DNA from: Joyebacterum sp964521425
GTDB taxonomy: Bacteria > Joyebacterota > Joyebacteria > Joyebacterales > Joyebacteraceae
DNA: 64,000 nt
Reading direction: 5' to 3'
NCBI GenBank assembly: GCA_964521425.1
Contig: CAZFRO010000002.1
Location: forward strand, 1-64,000
The translations under genes were made by a program, and so were the position numbers. The notes under the pieces were generated by a model, which saw only the letters and a program-made list of their open reading frames with translations, was not told the origin of the DNA and did not search any database. This document shows, one piece after another, positions 24,093 through 31,192 of the stretch. The number at the start of each line of letters is the position of its first letter. Positions within the stretch are counted from its first letter, which is position 1.

Positions 24093-24428
24093 GTGGCAAA
24101 CGTATTCGTGGTGACGAGCCAGACAATGGGAAGTGGAGACGATGAGCTTGGTACCATGCTCATCGCCTCCTTCTTCCGGAAACTCGCCGGCAGCGAGACG
24201 AAGCCGGAGCAGATCATCTTCTACAACGAGGGCGTCAAGTTCCTTGCAGAAGGGTCCGAGGCTCTGGACGGTCTCATCCACCTCGCAGAAGCGGGAGTGG
24301 ATCTAGTAGCGTGTGGCACGTGCGTTGAGTTCTTCGAGCTTGGCAGCAGACTCAAGGTCGGCCGTGTGGGAACGATGCAGGGCATCGTTGCAGCTCTGTC
24401 CGGAAGCGGGTGCGTTATTACCATCTGA
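24093..24428 (+). CDS. DsrE family protein similar to the C-terminal domain of YedF
   Basis: The 111-residue protein begins at GTG 24093, eight bases after AAGGAG; a GTG at 24087 is too close to that site. The sequence VTSQTMGSGDDELGTMLIASFFRKLAG..IIFYNEGVKFL and the cysteine segment LVACGTCVEFFELGSRLKVG match the DsrE-like half of YedF, a protein linked to selenium and sulfur transfer. The N-terminal TusA-like half of YedF is absent. The cysteines in CGTC may carry persulfide. No selenium genes are visible nearby, so its role is open. Confidence 0.8.
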   Translation: MANVFVVTSQTMGSGDDELGTMLIASFFRKLAGSETKPEQIIFYNEGVKFLAEGSEALDGLIHLAEAGVDLVACGTCVEFFELGSRLKVGRVGTMQGIVAALSGSGCVITI

Positions 24429-24447
24429 TGTCGCAGAGGAGGGACCG

Positions 24448-25512
24448 ATGACCGGAATGCCCGCATGTGGTGGTTTCGCCCAACGCGTGCTCATCGTAAT
24501 AGTCCTCGTTGCGATCGCAGGACTCGCCCTCTTCGTTCTCGGGAGCGCCGCACACGTATTCCTGATGGTCTTCGCCGGGCTCCTCCTGGCAGTTCTTCTG
24601 GACGGTGTCGCATCGTTCGTGTCTGAGAGGTCTCCGTTCCCGCGTGGGCTCGTGCTGGGCGCGACCCTTCTGGGGCTCGTCCTCATTGGGGTGGTATCGC
24701 TCTGGGGACTGGGGCCGCGCGTGGGTACCCAGCTCTCCGAATTCGTGGATCTCATTCCGAGCGCGATCGCAAGGGTGGAGGGGGCGCTTCGGGAGTACGA
24801 GTGGAGTCGGAAGCTACTGACGCTGACCATTGAGCCGAAGGAGTTCCTGGCTCTCGGTGGTGGCGTGCTTCGCCCGATAAAGGGCCTCTTCTCAGGGGTT
24901 TTCGCAGGCGTCATCAACATCGTGATCATCCTCGTCGTGGGGATATACGTGGCCGCATCGCCCAGGACGTATGTCGGGGGGATTCTGCGACTTCTTCCTG
25001 TGTCGCGACGTGCCAGGGCACGTGAGGTCGTGGCTGCGCTGACGCATGTGATCAGGCGCTGGATGGCGGGGCGGCTGGCCTCAATGCTGGTCGTTGGAGT
25101 TCTCACGATAGTGGGGCTTCTTATCGCAGGCATCCCGCTGGCTCTCACGCTGGGTCTCTTCGCGGCGTTGGCCGCGTTTGTCCCGTACGTGGGACCCGCG
25201 ATAGGAGCGATACCCGCGATACTCGTGGCGCTTACTGATGAACCGGTGAAGGCGCTCTACGTCGTGCTCGTGTTCACTCTTGTCCAGGTTCTCGAGAACT
25301 ACATCATCACACCACTCATAGATCAGAAGGCTGTGTCGCTGCCGCCCGCACTGCTCATCAGCGCCCAGATACTGATGGGCGTTATGCTCGGAGCGGCGGG
25401 CGTGTTTCTGGCAACCCCGCTCGTCGTCGTCATCGTGGTGCTGGTCCAGATGCTCTATGTCCAGGATGTGCTCGGCGATACCATTCGCGTTCTCGGATCG
25501 GGGGACGCGTGA
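24448..25512 (+). CDS. AI-2E family transporter (PerM-like)
   Basis: The 354-residue membrane protein has about eight hydrophobic segments. It shows the family's C-terminal signature ALAAFVPYVGPAIGAIPAILVALT, then VLVFTLVQVLENYIITPLI and a last MGVMLGAAGVFLATPLVVVIVVL. Family members include Na+/H+ antiporters and exporters such as the putative autoinducer-2 exporter TqsA. The substrate here is not predictable. ATG 24448 follows GAGGAGGGACC. The stop overlaps the next gene by one base. Confidence 0.88.
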   Translation: MTGMPACGGFAQRVLIVIVLVAIAGLALFVLGSAAHVFLMVFAGLLLAVLLDGVASFVSERSPFPRGLVLGATLLGLVLIGVVSLWGLGPRVGTQLSEFVDLIPSAIARVEGALREYEWSRKLLTLTIEPKEFLALGGGVLRPIKGLFSGVFAGVINIVIILVVGIYVAASPRTYVGGILRLLPVSRRARAREVVAALTHVIRRWMAGRLASMLVVGVLTIVGLLIAGIPLALTLGLFAALAAFVPYVGPAIGAIPAILVALTDEPVKALYVVLVFTLVQVLENYIITPLIDQKAVSLPPALLISAQILMGVMLGAAGVFLATPLVVVIVVLVQMLYVQDVLGDTIRVLGSGDA

Positions 25513-26441
25513 TGTTTCGGACCTTTCTCTCGGTAGCGAGGAGATCGATCGAGCGCTTCCTGGCGGAACGCGGCACCGAAGCTGCGGCCGGCCTGGGATT
25601 CTATGCGGTGTTTTCGCTCTTTCCCTTCCTCCTGCTTCTTGTCGCCGCGGCGAGCACCGCTCTCAAGGACCCGGACATCCAGAGCAGGATTCTCGATGCA
25701 GCGCTCAGGCTCATGCCCATATCAGGTGAGTTCGTGGGTCAGAACATCGAGCGCATCATGTCATCGCGGGTGACATTCGGGGTTGTTGGGACCGTCATGC
25801 TCACGTGGGCCGCAACGAGCGCCTTCGCGGTATTCTCCCTTAATGTGAACAGAGCCTGGACCCATTTCCGCCCTGTGGCGATTCTGCGCGCGCGTGTCGC
25901 TGCCCTGGCCGTCGTGGGGCTTCTGGTCGCAGCGAGCTCACTCGTGATTCTCGGGGGCGGCTCGGCGGCCGGCGCCGTGTCTCGCCTGGCCACGGACTGG
26001 GGTCTCGATGGGGCGGCGCTACCGCTCGTTCCTCTTCGACTTCTTGTCCCTGCTGTGGGCTTCATCGCCCTCTTGCTCTTCTACCGTCTGATTCCTGCAG
26101 TGAGGGTCCTGTGGCGGGAGGCGGCGATTGGGTCGCTTACAGCCGTCGTGCTCTTGTGGGCGGGGACACGATTCTTCGCGCTCTTCCTGCAGAGCGGCGT
26201 CGTGCGTTACAGCGTGATCTACGGTTCACTCGGAGCCCTCATCGCTCTTATGACCTGGATATACATGGCCAGCCTCATCACGATCCTCGGGGCGCACGTC
26301 GCCTCAGCAGTTGCGCATTCCACGCGTCTCTCCTCGGAGATAGCCTTGAGCGAGGTCGAGGAGGGGGCCGATGGCACGGAAGGCAGTCCCGGGCCCGATG
26401 GCATGGAATGTAGTCCCGCATCCGAGGGGGAGAAGCCATGA
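25512..26441 (+). CDS. YihY/BrkB family inner membrane protein
   Basis: The 309-residue protein has six predicted membrane segments. The family pattern AAGLGFYAVFSLFPFLLLLVAAAS opens the domain, and YGSLGALIALMTWIYMASLITILGAHVASAV closes it. The function of the family is unknown despite the old label ribonuclease BN. ATG 25512 overlaps the previous stop (GTGATG). The acidic C-terminal tail is built from a 27-bp duplication. The stop overlaps the btpA-like gene start as ATGA. Confidence 0.88.
   Translation: MFRTFLSVARRSIERFLAERGTEAAAGLGFYAVFSLFPFLLLLVAAASTALKDPDIQSRILDAALRLMPISGEFVGQNIERIMSSRVTFGVVGTVMLTWAATSAFAVFSLNVNRAWTHFRPVAILRARVAALAVVGLLVAASSLVILGGGSAAGAVSRLATDWGLDGAALPLVPLRLLVPAVGFIALLLFYRLIPAVRVLWREAAIGSLTAVVLLWAGTRFFALFLQSGVVRYSVIYGSLGALIALMTWIYMASLITILGAHVASAVAHSTRLSSEIALSEVEEGADGTEGSPGPDGMECSPASEGEKP
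26370..26423. repeat. In-frame 27-bp tandem duplication near the yihY 3' end
   Basis: Two 27-bp units (26370-26396 and 26397-26423) begin GATGGCAYGGAA and share AGTCCCG. They encode DGTEGSPGP and DGMECSPAS in the hydrophilic tail. The duplication ends 18 bases before the stop codon. Confidence 0.75.
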
Positions 26442-27271
26442 GAGTCCTGCGCGACCGATTCCTCGCCGCCATGATCGCCGTCAAACCTCTGCCCGGCTCT
26501 CCCGATTACTCCGGTGACGATGAGATGATCATAGAGAGTGCCCTTCGTGATCTGGAGAGCTACAGACGCGTCGGCGTTGACGCCATACTTCTCGAGAACA
26601 GCCACGATCTTCCGTATATCAAACCACCGCTCGATCCGCGGGCGATCGACGTCATGACACGAACGGCGATCTCCGTGCGTCGGGAGTTCGAGGGCCCGAT
26701 CGGAATCCAGATGCTCGAAGCGGCCAACGTGACCGCGCTCGAGATTGCGGAAGAGGCAGATCTGGATTTCATTCGCGTGGAATCGTACGTCTTCGCGCAC
26801 GTCGGAGGAGCAGGACTGATCGAGGCCTGTGCCGGCGAACTGCTCAGGCGCAGGAAGGCGCTCGGGTGCGAGCATATTGCGGTTCTGGCCGATGTGCACA
26901 AGAAGCACTGCTCTCATGCCCTTACACGCGATCTCTCCATCATCGATGAGGTCAAACAGGCCGAGTTCTTCAAGGTGGAGGGGGTCGTGGTCACGGGCGC
27001 GATGACGACCGAGCCACCCGATGCCGCCGAGCTGGCACTCGTGTCGGAATCGGCGTCGGTACCGGTCGTGGTCGGATCCGGAATGACGGCAGCGAACATT
27101 GCCACGTATCTGCCATTGGCTACCGGGTTCATTGTAGGCTCCACCTTCCGCCGCGACGGGCGTTTCCTGGAGGAACTTGACCCGGCCAGGCTGGATGAGT
27201 TCGTGGACACGTTCATGGCGCTCAGGGAGGCGGGCGTTGGTGACGGTCACACCGGTGGAGAGCGGGGGTGA
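26438..27271 (+). CDS. BtpA/SgcQ family TIM-barrel protein
   Basis: The 277-residue protein matches the BtpA family: MIAVKPLPGSPDY near the N-terminus, RVGVDAILLENSHDLPY, GIQMLEAANVTALEIAEEADLDFIRVESYVFAHV, and VVVGSGMTAANIATYLPLATGFIVGSTF at the end. BtpA was named for a role in photosystem I stability in cyanobacteria. In other bacteria homologues (SgcQ) accompany sugar metabolism genes and the reaction is unknown. There are no photosystem genes here. It overlaps both neighbours (ATGA before, GTGA after). Confidence 0.88.
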   Translation: MRVLRDRFLAAMIAVKPLPGSPDYSGDDEMIIESALRDLESYRRVGVDAILLENSHDLPYIKPPLDPRAIDVMTRTAISVRREFEGPIGIQMLEAANVTALEIAEEADLDFIRVESYVFAHVGGAGLIEACAGELLRRRKALGCEHIAVLADVHKKHCSHALTRDLSIIDEVKQAEFFKVEGVVVTGAMTTEPPDAAELALVSESASVPVVVGSGMTAANIATYLPLATGFIVGSTFRRDGRFLEELDPARLDEFVDTFMALREAGVGDGHTGGERG

Positions 27272-27693
27272 CGGTGATCAGGATCACTGAGGATATCTCC
27301 ATCGACGAATCGGAGATCGCGTTCGAGTTCGTGCGAGCCTCCGGCCCCGGCGGCCAGAACGTCAACAAGCTCGCGACGGCCGTCCAGCTCCGCTTCGACA
27401 TCCGCGCGTCCGCGACGCTTCCCGATGAGGTGAAGGAGAGACTTGTCACTCTCGGGGGGCAGCGTGTCTCGAAGAGCGGCGTGCTCATCATCGACGCCAG
27501 GCGCTTCCGAACGCAGGAGAGGAATCGTCAGGATGCTCTCGACAGATTCGTGGCTCTTGTCAAGAAGGCGACCTTCCGGAAGAAGCGCAGGAGGCCGACG
27601 GCTCCATCTCGGGCATCGAAGGAGCGGCGGTTGGACGAGAAGCGACGGAAGTCGCAGACGAAGCGGCTGAGGAAGGACGTGAGCGAGGATTGA
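27268..27693 (+). CDS. arfB: Alternative ribosome-rescue factor ArfB (class-I RF-like hydrolase)
   Basis: The 141-residue protein carries the GGQ motif in VRASGPGGQNVNKLATAVQLRFD and a basic C-terminal tail (KKRRRPTAPSRASKERRLDEKRRKSQTKRLRK) that in ArfB enters the empty mRNA channel. It has no codon-recognition domain, so it is not RF1 or RF2. It releases peptides from ribosomes stalled without a stop codon. GTG 27268 is most likely, overlapping the previous stop; GTG 27274 is possible. A tandem repeat begins at its stop codon. Confidence 0.92.
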   Translation: MTVIRITEDISIDESEIAFEFVRASGPGGQNVNKLATAVQLRFDIRASATLPDEVKERLVTLGGQRVSKSGVLIIDARRFRTQERNRQDALDRFVALVKKATFRKKRRRPTAPSRASKERRLDEKRRKSQTKRLRKDVSED

Positions 27694-27763
27694 CCACGCA
27701 CGAGTAACCCCGCGCCATCGGGATGATCCTGCACCCCTGAGCAACCCCGCATCATCAGTATGA
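27690..27763. repeat. Two 37-bp diverged units spanning the arfB stop codon
   Basis: A 37-bp unit at 27690-27726 includes the arfB TGA and is followed by a second 37-bp unit at 27727-27763. They share a central GAGYAACCCCGC and the ends CATC..ATGA; roughly two thirds of bases match. A weak partial third copy may follow to about 27780. It fills the gap to the convergent EamA gene. Confidence 0.7.
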
Positions 27764-27785
27764 TTCCGCGTCCACCGATTCCCAC

Positions 27786-28676
27786 TCAGAAGATCGTCAC
27801 AAGGGCGACGCCCACCAGCGCGCTCACGACGGCGGCGAGCTTCTGTTTGGTTATGGGTTCCTTCAGGAAGATGGCGGCTATCGGGAGGACAAAGACGGCA
27901 CTGAGCTGGTTCAGAATGGCAGCGGTTGAGGCTTGGGTGAGTTTCATCCCCGTGAGCCAGACAAGCATCGCGATGTACGCTCCCATGATAGAAGCGGGAA
28001 TCGTGATTCGCCAGGATCGCGATGGGCGCAAGCTTCGCCAAAGATAGCGGTGTTTCGGAGAAACGACGGCGATCAGAACGAGTGCGGCGATTCCACCCAC
28101 GAGTCGGACGGTGGTCGCCCAGAGGATGGGGGAGCGGTCGAGGACCGGCTTGGTGAGTACAACGCCGAGCGCCATCAGGGCGAACGAGATCGTTGATACA
28201 GTGATCCCCTTTCGCATATCCGCCTGCGAGACACCCCCATTGGGACTGCGAAGCGCCGACAGGACGATCCCGAGGAGAATGAAAGCCGTTCCCGCGAAAT
28301 CCCCGAACGACAGACGCTCGCCGAGGAAGATGAACGACAGGGCGATGACGAACGGGCTGTATGAGGAGCTGACGACCTGTGAACGGCCGGCCCCAAGCAG
28401 ATTCAGTCCCTTGAGGAAGAGCGTGTCGGCCACCGTGATCCCGATGACGCCCGCGGCGAGGAGCATGCCGTAGTCGAGAAGCGGCACTGCTCTCACAAAC
28501 TCCTGTTTGAGGACGAGCAGGGTCAGGAGAAGCAGCAGTGTGGCGACGATGTTCTTGAAGAAGTTGAGTGCAAGAGGTCCGAGGCTGCGTGCGCTCAATC
28601 GGAAAAGCACCACTGAGCCGGCCCAAATGACGGCAGCGGCTATCGATAGGAGCTCACCCGGGTGTGATATCCGCAA
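27786..28676 (-). CDS. EamA/DMT family transporter
   Basis: About 296 residues with ten hydrophobic helices arranged as two EamA repeats: IAAAVIWAGSVVLFRLSARSLGPLALNFFKN in the first half and TISFALMALGVVLTKPVLDRSPILWATTVRLVGG in the second. Each ends in the typical LGERLSFGDFAGTAFILLGIVL and LKEPITKQKLAAVVSALVGVALVTIF. Exporters of amino acids or metabolites are common in this superfamily; the substrate is unknown. The start is taken at TTG (complement of 28674-28676), ten bases after GGAG. A longer reading to 28766 adds a basic, non-family extension. It is the only minus-strand gene in the first 52 kb. Confidence 0.85.
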   Translation of the reverse strand: MRISHPGELLSIAAAVIWAGSVVLFRLSARSLGPLALNFFKNIVATLLLLLTLLVLKQEFVRAVPLLDYGMLLAAGVIGITVADTLFLKGLNLLGAGRSQVVSSSYSPFVIALSFIFLGERLSFGDFAGTAFILLGIVLSALRSPNGGVSQADMRKGITVSTISFALMALGVVLTKPVLDRSPILWATTVRLVGGIAALVLIAVVSPKHRYLWRSLRPSRSWRITIPASIMGAYIAMLVWLTGMKLTQASTAAILNQLSAVFVLPIAAIFLKEPITKQKLAAVVSALVGVALVTIF

Positions 28677-28794
28677 GTCAGAGGTTCTCCGTTTGGGGCC
28701 ACATCGATCCGAAAGGCGCCTGGGAGTGGCTCTGGACAGGGGCCAGAGCGAGATGATAGCATACATCCGATGCCTGATGGGTACGACTTGTTAC

Positions 28795-28822
28795 TTGACA
28801 TCTCAGGCTCAAGCCGTATAGT
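28795..28822 (+). promoter_or_regulatory. Predicted sigma-70 promoter for rplU-rpmA
   Basis: A perfect TTGACA (28795-28800) and TATAGT (28817-28822) are separated by 16 bases, with an A/T-rich downstream flank. It lies in the divergent gap between the EamA gene and rplU. It is one of the best promoter matches in the window, as expected for ribosomal protein genes. Confidence 0.78.
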
Positions 28823-28881
28823 ATAAAGGTTTGTGTAAATGACCATCAGAGCAATTGGCAGATGAAGAAGCAGGAGGATGC

Positions 28882-29196
28882 GTGGACTACGCAATTGTCA
28901 GAACCGGAGGGATCCAGTTCAAGGTCTCCGAGGGAGACAAGATCCGCGTTCCCAGCCTCCATGGCGAGGTTGGCGAGGACGTCAAGATCGGAGATGTTCT
29001 GGCTCTCAGCACGAGTGGCGAGCTTACCGTTGGTGTGCCCATGATCGACGGTGCGAGCGTGTCGGCGAAGATCGCCAGTCATGGTCGTGCCAAGAAGATC
29101 ATCGTCTACAAGAAGAAGCGCAGGAAGGGCTACCAGCGGAAGAACGGACATCGGCAGGGCTACACCGAACTCAGCATCACGAAGATCGCGGCGTAG
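28882..29196 (+). CDS. rplU: 50S ribosomal protein L21
   Basis: The 104-residue protein is of normal length. It begins DYAIVRTGGIQFKVSEGDKIRVPSL and ends with the family signature KKIIVYKKKRRKGYQRKNGHRQGYTELSITKI. L21 is an early-assembling 50S protein that contacts 23S rRNA. GTG 28882 follows CAGGAGG; longer readings from 28855 add residues not found in L21. It is followed by rpmA after 47 bases, the usual pair. Confidence 0.96.
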   Translation: MDYAIVRTGGIQFKVSEGDKIRVPSLHGEVGEDVKIGDVLALSTSGELTVGVPMIDGASVSAKIASHGRAKKIIVYKKKRRKGYQRKNGHRQGYTELSITKIAA

Positions 29197-29243
29197 CTTC
29201 AAGCAGGACGGGCCAGCGTGCCCGGTGACGGAGGATTCCAGGA

Positions 29244-29492
29244 ATGGCACATAAGAAAGGCGTAGGAAGCTCGCGGAACGGCCGCGATTCCAACGCGAAG
29301 CGGTTGGGAATCAAGCGCTCCGGCGGCCAGTTCGTAAGAGCCGGGACGATCATTCTCAAGCAGCGTGGGACGAAGTTCTATCCCGGCGTGAACGTCGGCA
29401 AGGGAGGGGACGATACCCTCTTTGCTCTTGCGGACGGTCTCGTCACGTTTACGCGCTGGGGCAAGAACAGGAAGCGCGTGAGCGTTCAGTAG
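29244..29492 (+). CDS. rpmA: 50S ribosomal protein L27
   Basis: The 82-residue L27 begins MAHKKGVGSSRNGRDSNAKRLGIKR, with the flexible N-terminus that reaches the peptidyl transferase centre and no cleavable extension of the Firmicutes type. FVRAGTIILKQRGTKFYPGVNVGKGGDDTLFAL is highly conserved. The ATG at 29244 follows GGAGGATTCCAGGA. The usual next gene, obgE, does not follow; an MBL hydrolase is next instead. Confidence 0.97.
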   Translation: MAHKKGVGSSRNGRDSNAKRLGIKRSGGQFVRAGTIILKQRGTKFYPGVNVGKGGDDTLFALADGLVTFTRWGKNRKRVSVQ

Positions 29493-29625
29493 TCACGGAA
29501 CTGCTTGAGCAAGGTGGGCTTCCAGGTGCAACACGAACATGCCGGCCGCGATGAGGGTGGGCAATCGGTGGAAGACGAGGACGGACGAGCGTCCAGCATT
29601 CGTTCGTGCGGCGTATGTGATTCCG

Positions 29626-29671
29626 AAGAGGTGTTCTCTCGGGCTGTAATGACCCCGTGAAGACACCTCTT
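29626..29671 (+). terminator. Possible terminator after rpmA
   Basis: AAGAGGTGT (29626-29634) and ACACCTCTT (29663-29671) form a perfect 9-bp stem around a 28-base loop and are followed by TTGTTGT. The long loop makes it a weak intrinsic terminator. It lies about 130 bases after rpmA in a 200-base gap that shows no gene. Confidence 0.4.
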
Positions 29672-29694
29672 TGTTGTGCAGAGGAGAGACACAG

Positions 29695-30348
29695 ATGAAA
29701 ATCAAGTGGTTGGGACAATCGTCGTTCCTGATTGAGTCGAAGGACGGCACTAAGTTGATGACCGATCCTTTTGAATCGGGCTCGTACGACGGCGCAGTCG
29801 GGTATGCCCCGATCAAGGACTCGGCCGACATCATCACGGTCAGTCACGATCACGCCGACCACAACGCCGTGGAGGGGATAGCGGGGAATCCCGAGATCAT
29901 CCGCGGCGGTGAGGATGCGACGATCAAGGGTGTGATGGTCCGGGGCGTCGGGACGTTCCATGACGAGAGCAAGGGACAGGAGCGTGGTCGCAACATCGTC
30001 CATATCATCAATGTGGACGGCCTCAGGGTTGGTCATCTCGGGGACCTGGGGCACATGCTCTCGGACGAAGAGGCAGAGGCCGTGGGTCAGTTGGACGTGC
30101 TGCTGGCGCCTGTCGGCGGCTACTACACCATAGGTCCGGAGGAAGCCAGAGATGTAGCCGAGAAGCTGGGCGCCCGGATCGTGATACCAATGCACTACAA
30201 GACAGAGGACATAGGTTTCCCCATTCAGCCGGTCGATGACTTCCTGAAGCTGATGGAACAGGTGGAGCGAGTCGAGGCGACGAGCGTCGAGGTAGACAAG
30301 GACGACCTTCCGAAAGAGCGCAAGGTGATCGTTCTGAACTACCAGTAG
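29695..30348 (+). CDS. MBL-fold metal-dependent hydrolase (UPF0173-like)
   Basis: The 217-residue protein opens MKIKWLGQSSFLIESKDGTKLMTDPF and carries the metallo-beta-lactamase metal motif as HDHADHN in TVSHDHADHNAVEG, with further ligands in HLGDLGHML and IPMHYKTEDIGF. This compact form resembles the UPF0173 and UlaG-like hydrolases of unknown substrate. ATG 29695 follows AGAGGAGAG and is preferred over an upstream in-frame TTG. It stands between ribosomal protein and Kdo genes without an obvious link to either. Confidence 0.88.
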   Translation: MKIKWLGQSSFLIESKDGTKLMTDPFESGSYDGAVGYAPIKDSADIITVSHDHADHNAVEGIAGNPEIIRGGEDATIKGVMVRGVGTFHDESKGQERGRNIVHIINVDGLRVGHLGDLGHMLSDEEAEAVGQLDVLLAPVGGYYTIGPEEARDVAEKLGARIVIPMHYKTEDIGFPIQPVDDFLKLMEQVERVEATSVEVDKDDLPKERKVIVLNYQ

Positions 30349-30376
30349 CTTCACGCTTCCAGAACAGAGGACCGCG

Positions 30377-31135
30377 ATGACGACGGAGAAGGTGCTGGGA
30401 GTCATCCCGTGTCGACTGGAGTCGTCCCGTTTCCCCGGGAAGGCGCTTGCTCCGATTGCCGGTGACCCCCTTATCGTACATGTCCTGAGAAGGCTCTCGG
30501 CTGCTCAATCGGTCGATCGCGTCGTTGTGGCGACCGACAGTGATGAAGTGGCGCGTGTCGTGACATCCGCCGGTGGAAGTGTCACGATGGTGAGGGAGAG
30601 CTGTTCCACGGGCACCGACCGAGTTGCGCTGGCCGCTTTATCGAGCAGTGCGGAGATCGTCGTAAACCTCCAGGGAGACCAGCCCCTCATTGAACCCGAC
30701 GACATAGACCGAGTCGTCGCTCTTCTCACGCAGGGCTTTGACATCACGACAATGGCGTATGGCGAGGACGACATCGAGGGCTACAGGAGCCGCGACGTCG
30801 TGAAGGTAGTCAGGAGCACCGAAGGGCGCGCCCTCTACTTCTCAAGATCTCCCATCCCGTTCCTGAACATCCCCGAGAGAAGCGACCCGCGAGCCGCGGC
30901 AGCCTCTGAAAAGCGATTGTATCTCCATCACGTTGGGATATACTGCTTCCGGCGCCCGGCGCTCGACAGGTTCTCATCTCTTCCCAGAGGAGAGCTTGAG
31001 ACAAGGGAGAACCTGGAACAGCTCCGCGCGTTGGAGAACGGTATGACGATCGGTGTGGTCGTGAGTGATAAGAAGACACCCAGCGTCGACCGACCATCCG
31101 ATATCGCCCAGGTAGAACGATTGCTCGAAGCCTGA
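30377..31135 (+). CDS. kdsB: 3-deoxy-manno-octulosonate cytidylyltransferase
   Basis: KdsB activates Kdo with CTP to CMP-Kdo for LPS inner core synthesis. The 252-residue protein shows VIPCRLESSRFPGKALAPIAGDPLIVHVLRR at the nucleotide-binding N-terminus, NLQGDQPLI in the middle and SRSPIPFL plus HVGIYCFRRPAL further on. Downstream are pyrG, which makes CTP, and kdsA, kdsC and kdsD, which make Kdo. The whole CMP-Kdo route is therefore clustered here. Confidence 0.94.
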   Translation: MTTEKVLGVIPCRLESSRFPGKALAPIAGDPLIVHVLRRLSAAQSVDRVVVATDSDEVARVVTSAGGSVTMVRESCSTGTDRVALAALSSSAEIVVNLQGDQPLIEPDDIDRVVALLTQGFDITTMAYGEDDIEGYRSRDVVKVVRSTEGRALYFSRSPIPFLNIPERSDPRAAAASEKRLYLHHVGIYCFRRPALDRFSSLPRGELETRENLEQLRALENGMTIGVVVSDKKTPSVDRPSDIAQVERLLEA

Positions 31136-31192
31136 TGAAGGCCAAGTAGAATCGCTCCACTGTGACATGCCTCACCGGGAGAGAGGGGTGCC

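Noticed and set aside
23026..24126. 366-codon minus-strand frame over GNAT copy 3
   Set aside because: Similar shadow frames occur over copies 1 and 2. The + strand copies are paralogous with conserved GNAT motifs.
24031..24142. Small + strand frame (about 36 codons) starting ATGCTGTACGAACG before the DsrE gene
   Set aside because: No ribosome binding site, no recognisable sequence, and it overlaps the well-supported DsrE gene in another frame.
27247..28626. 459-codon minus-strand frame crossing arfB and the EamA gene
   Set aside because: It conflicts with arfB (GGQ motif) on the other strand and with the EamA frame on the same strand. Its content is Arg/Pro/His-rich with no recognisable domain.
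28677..28766. N-terminal extension of the EamA transporter to ATG at 28766 (complement)
   Set aside because: The extension is basic and unlike family members; TTG at 28676 has a suitable GGAG upstream and gives normal length.
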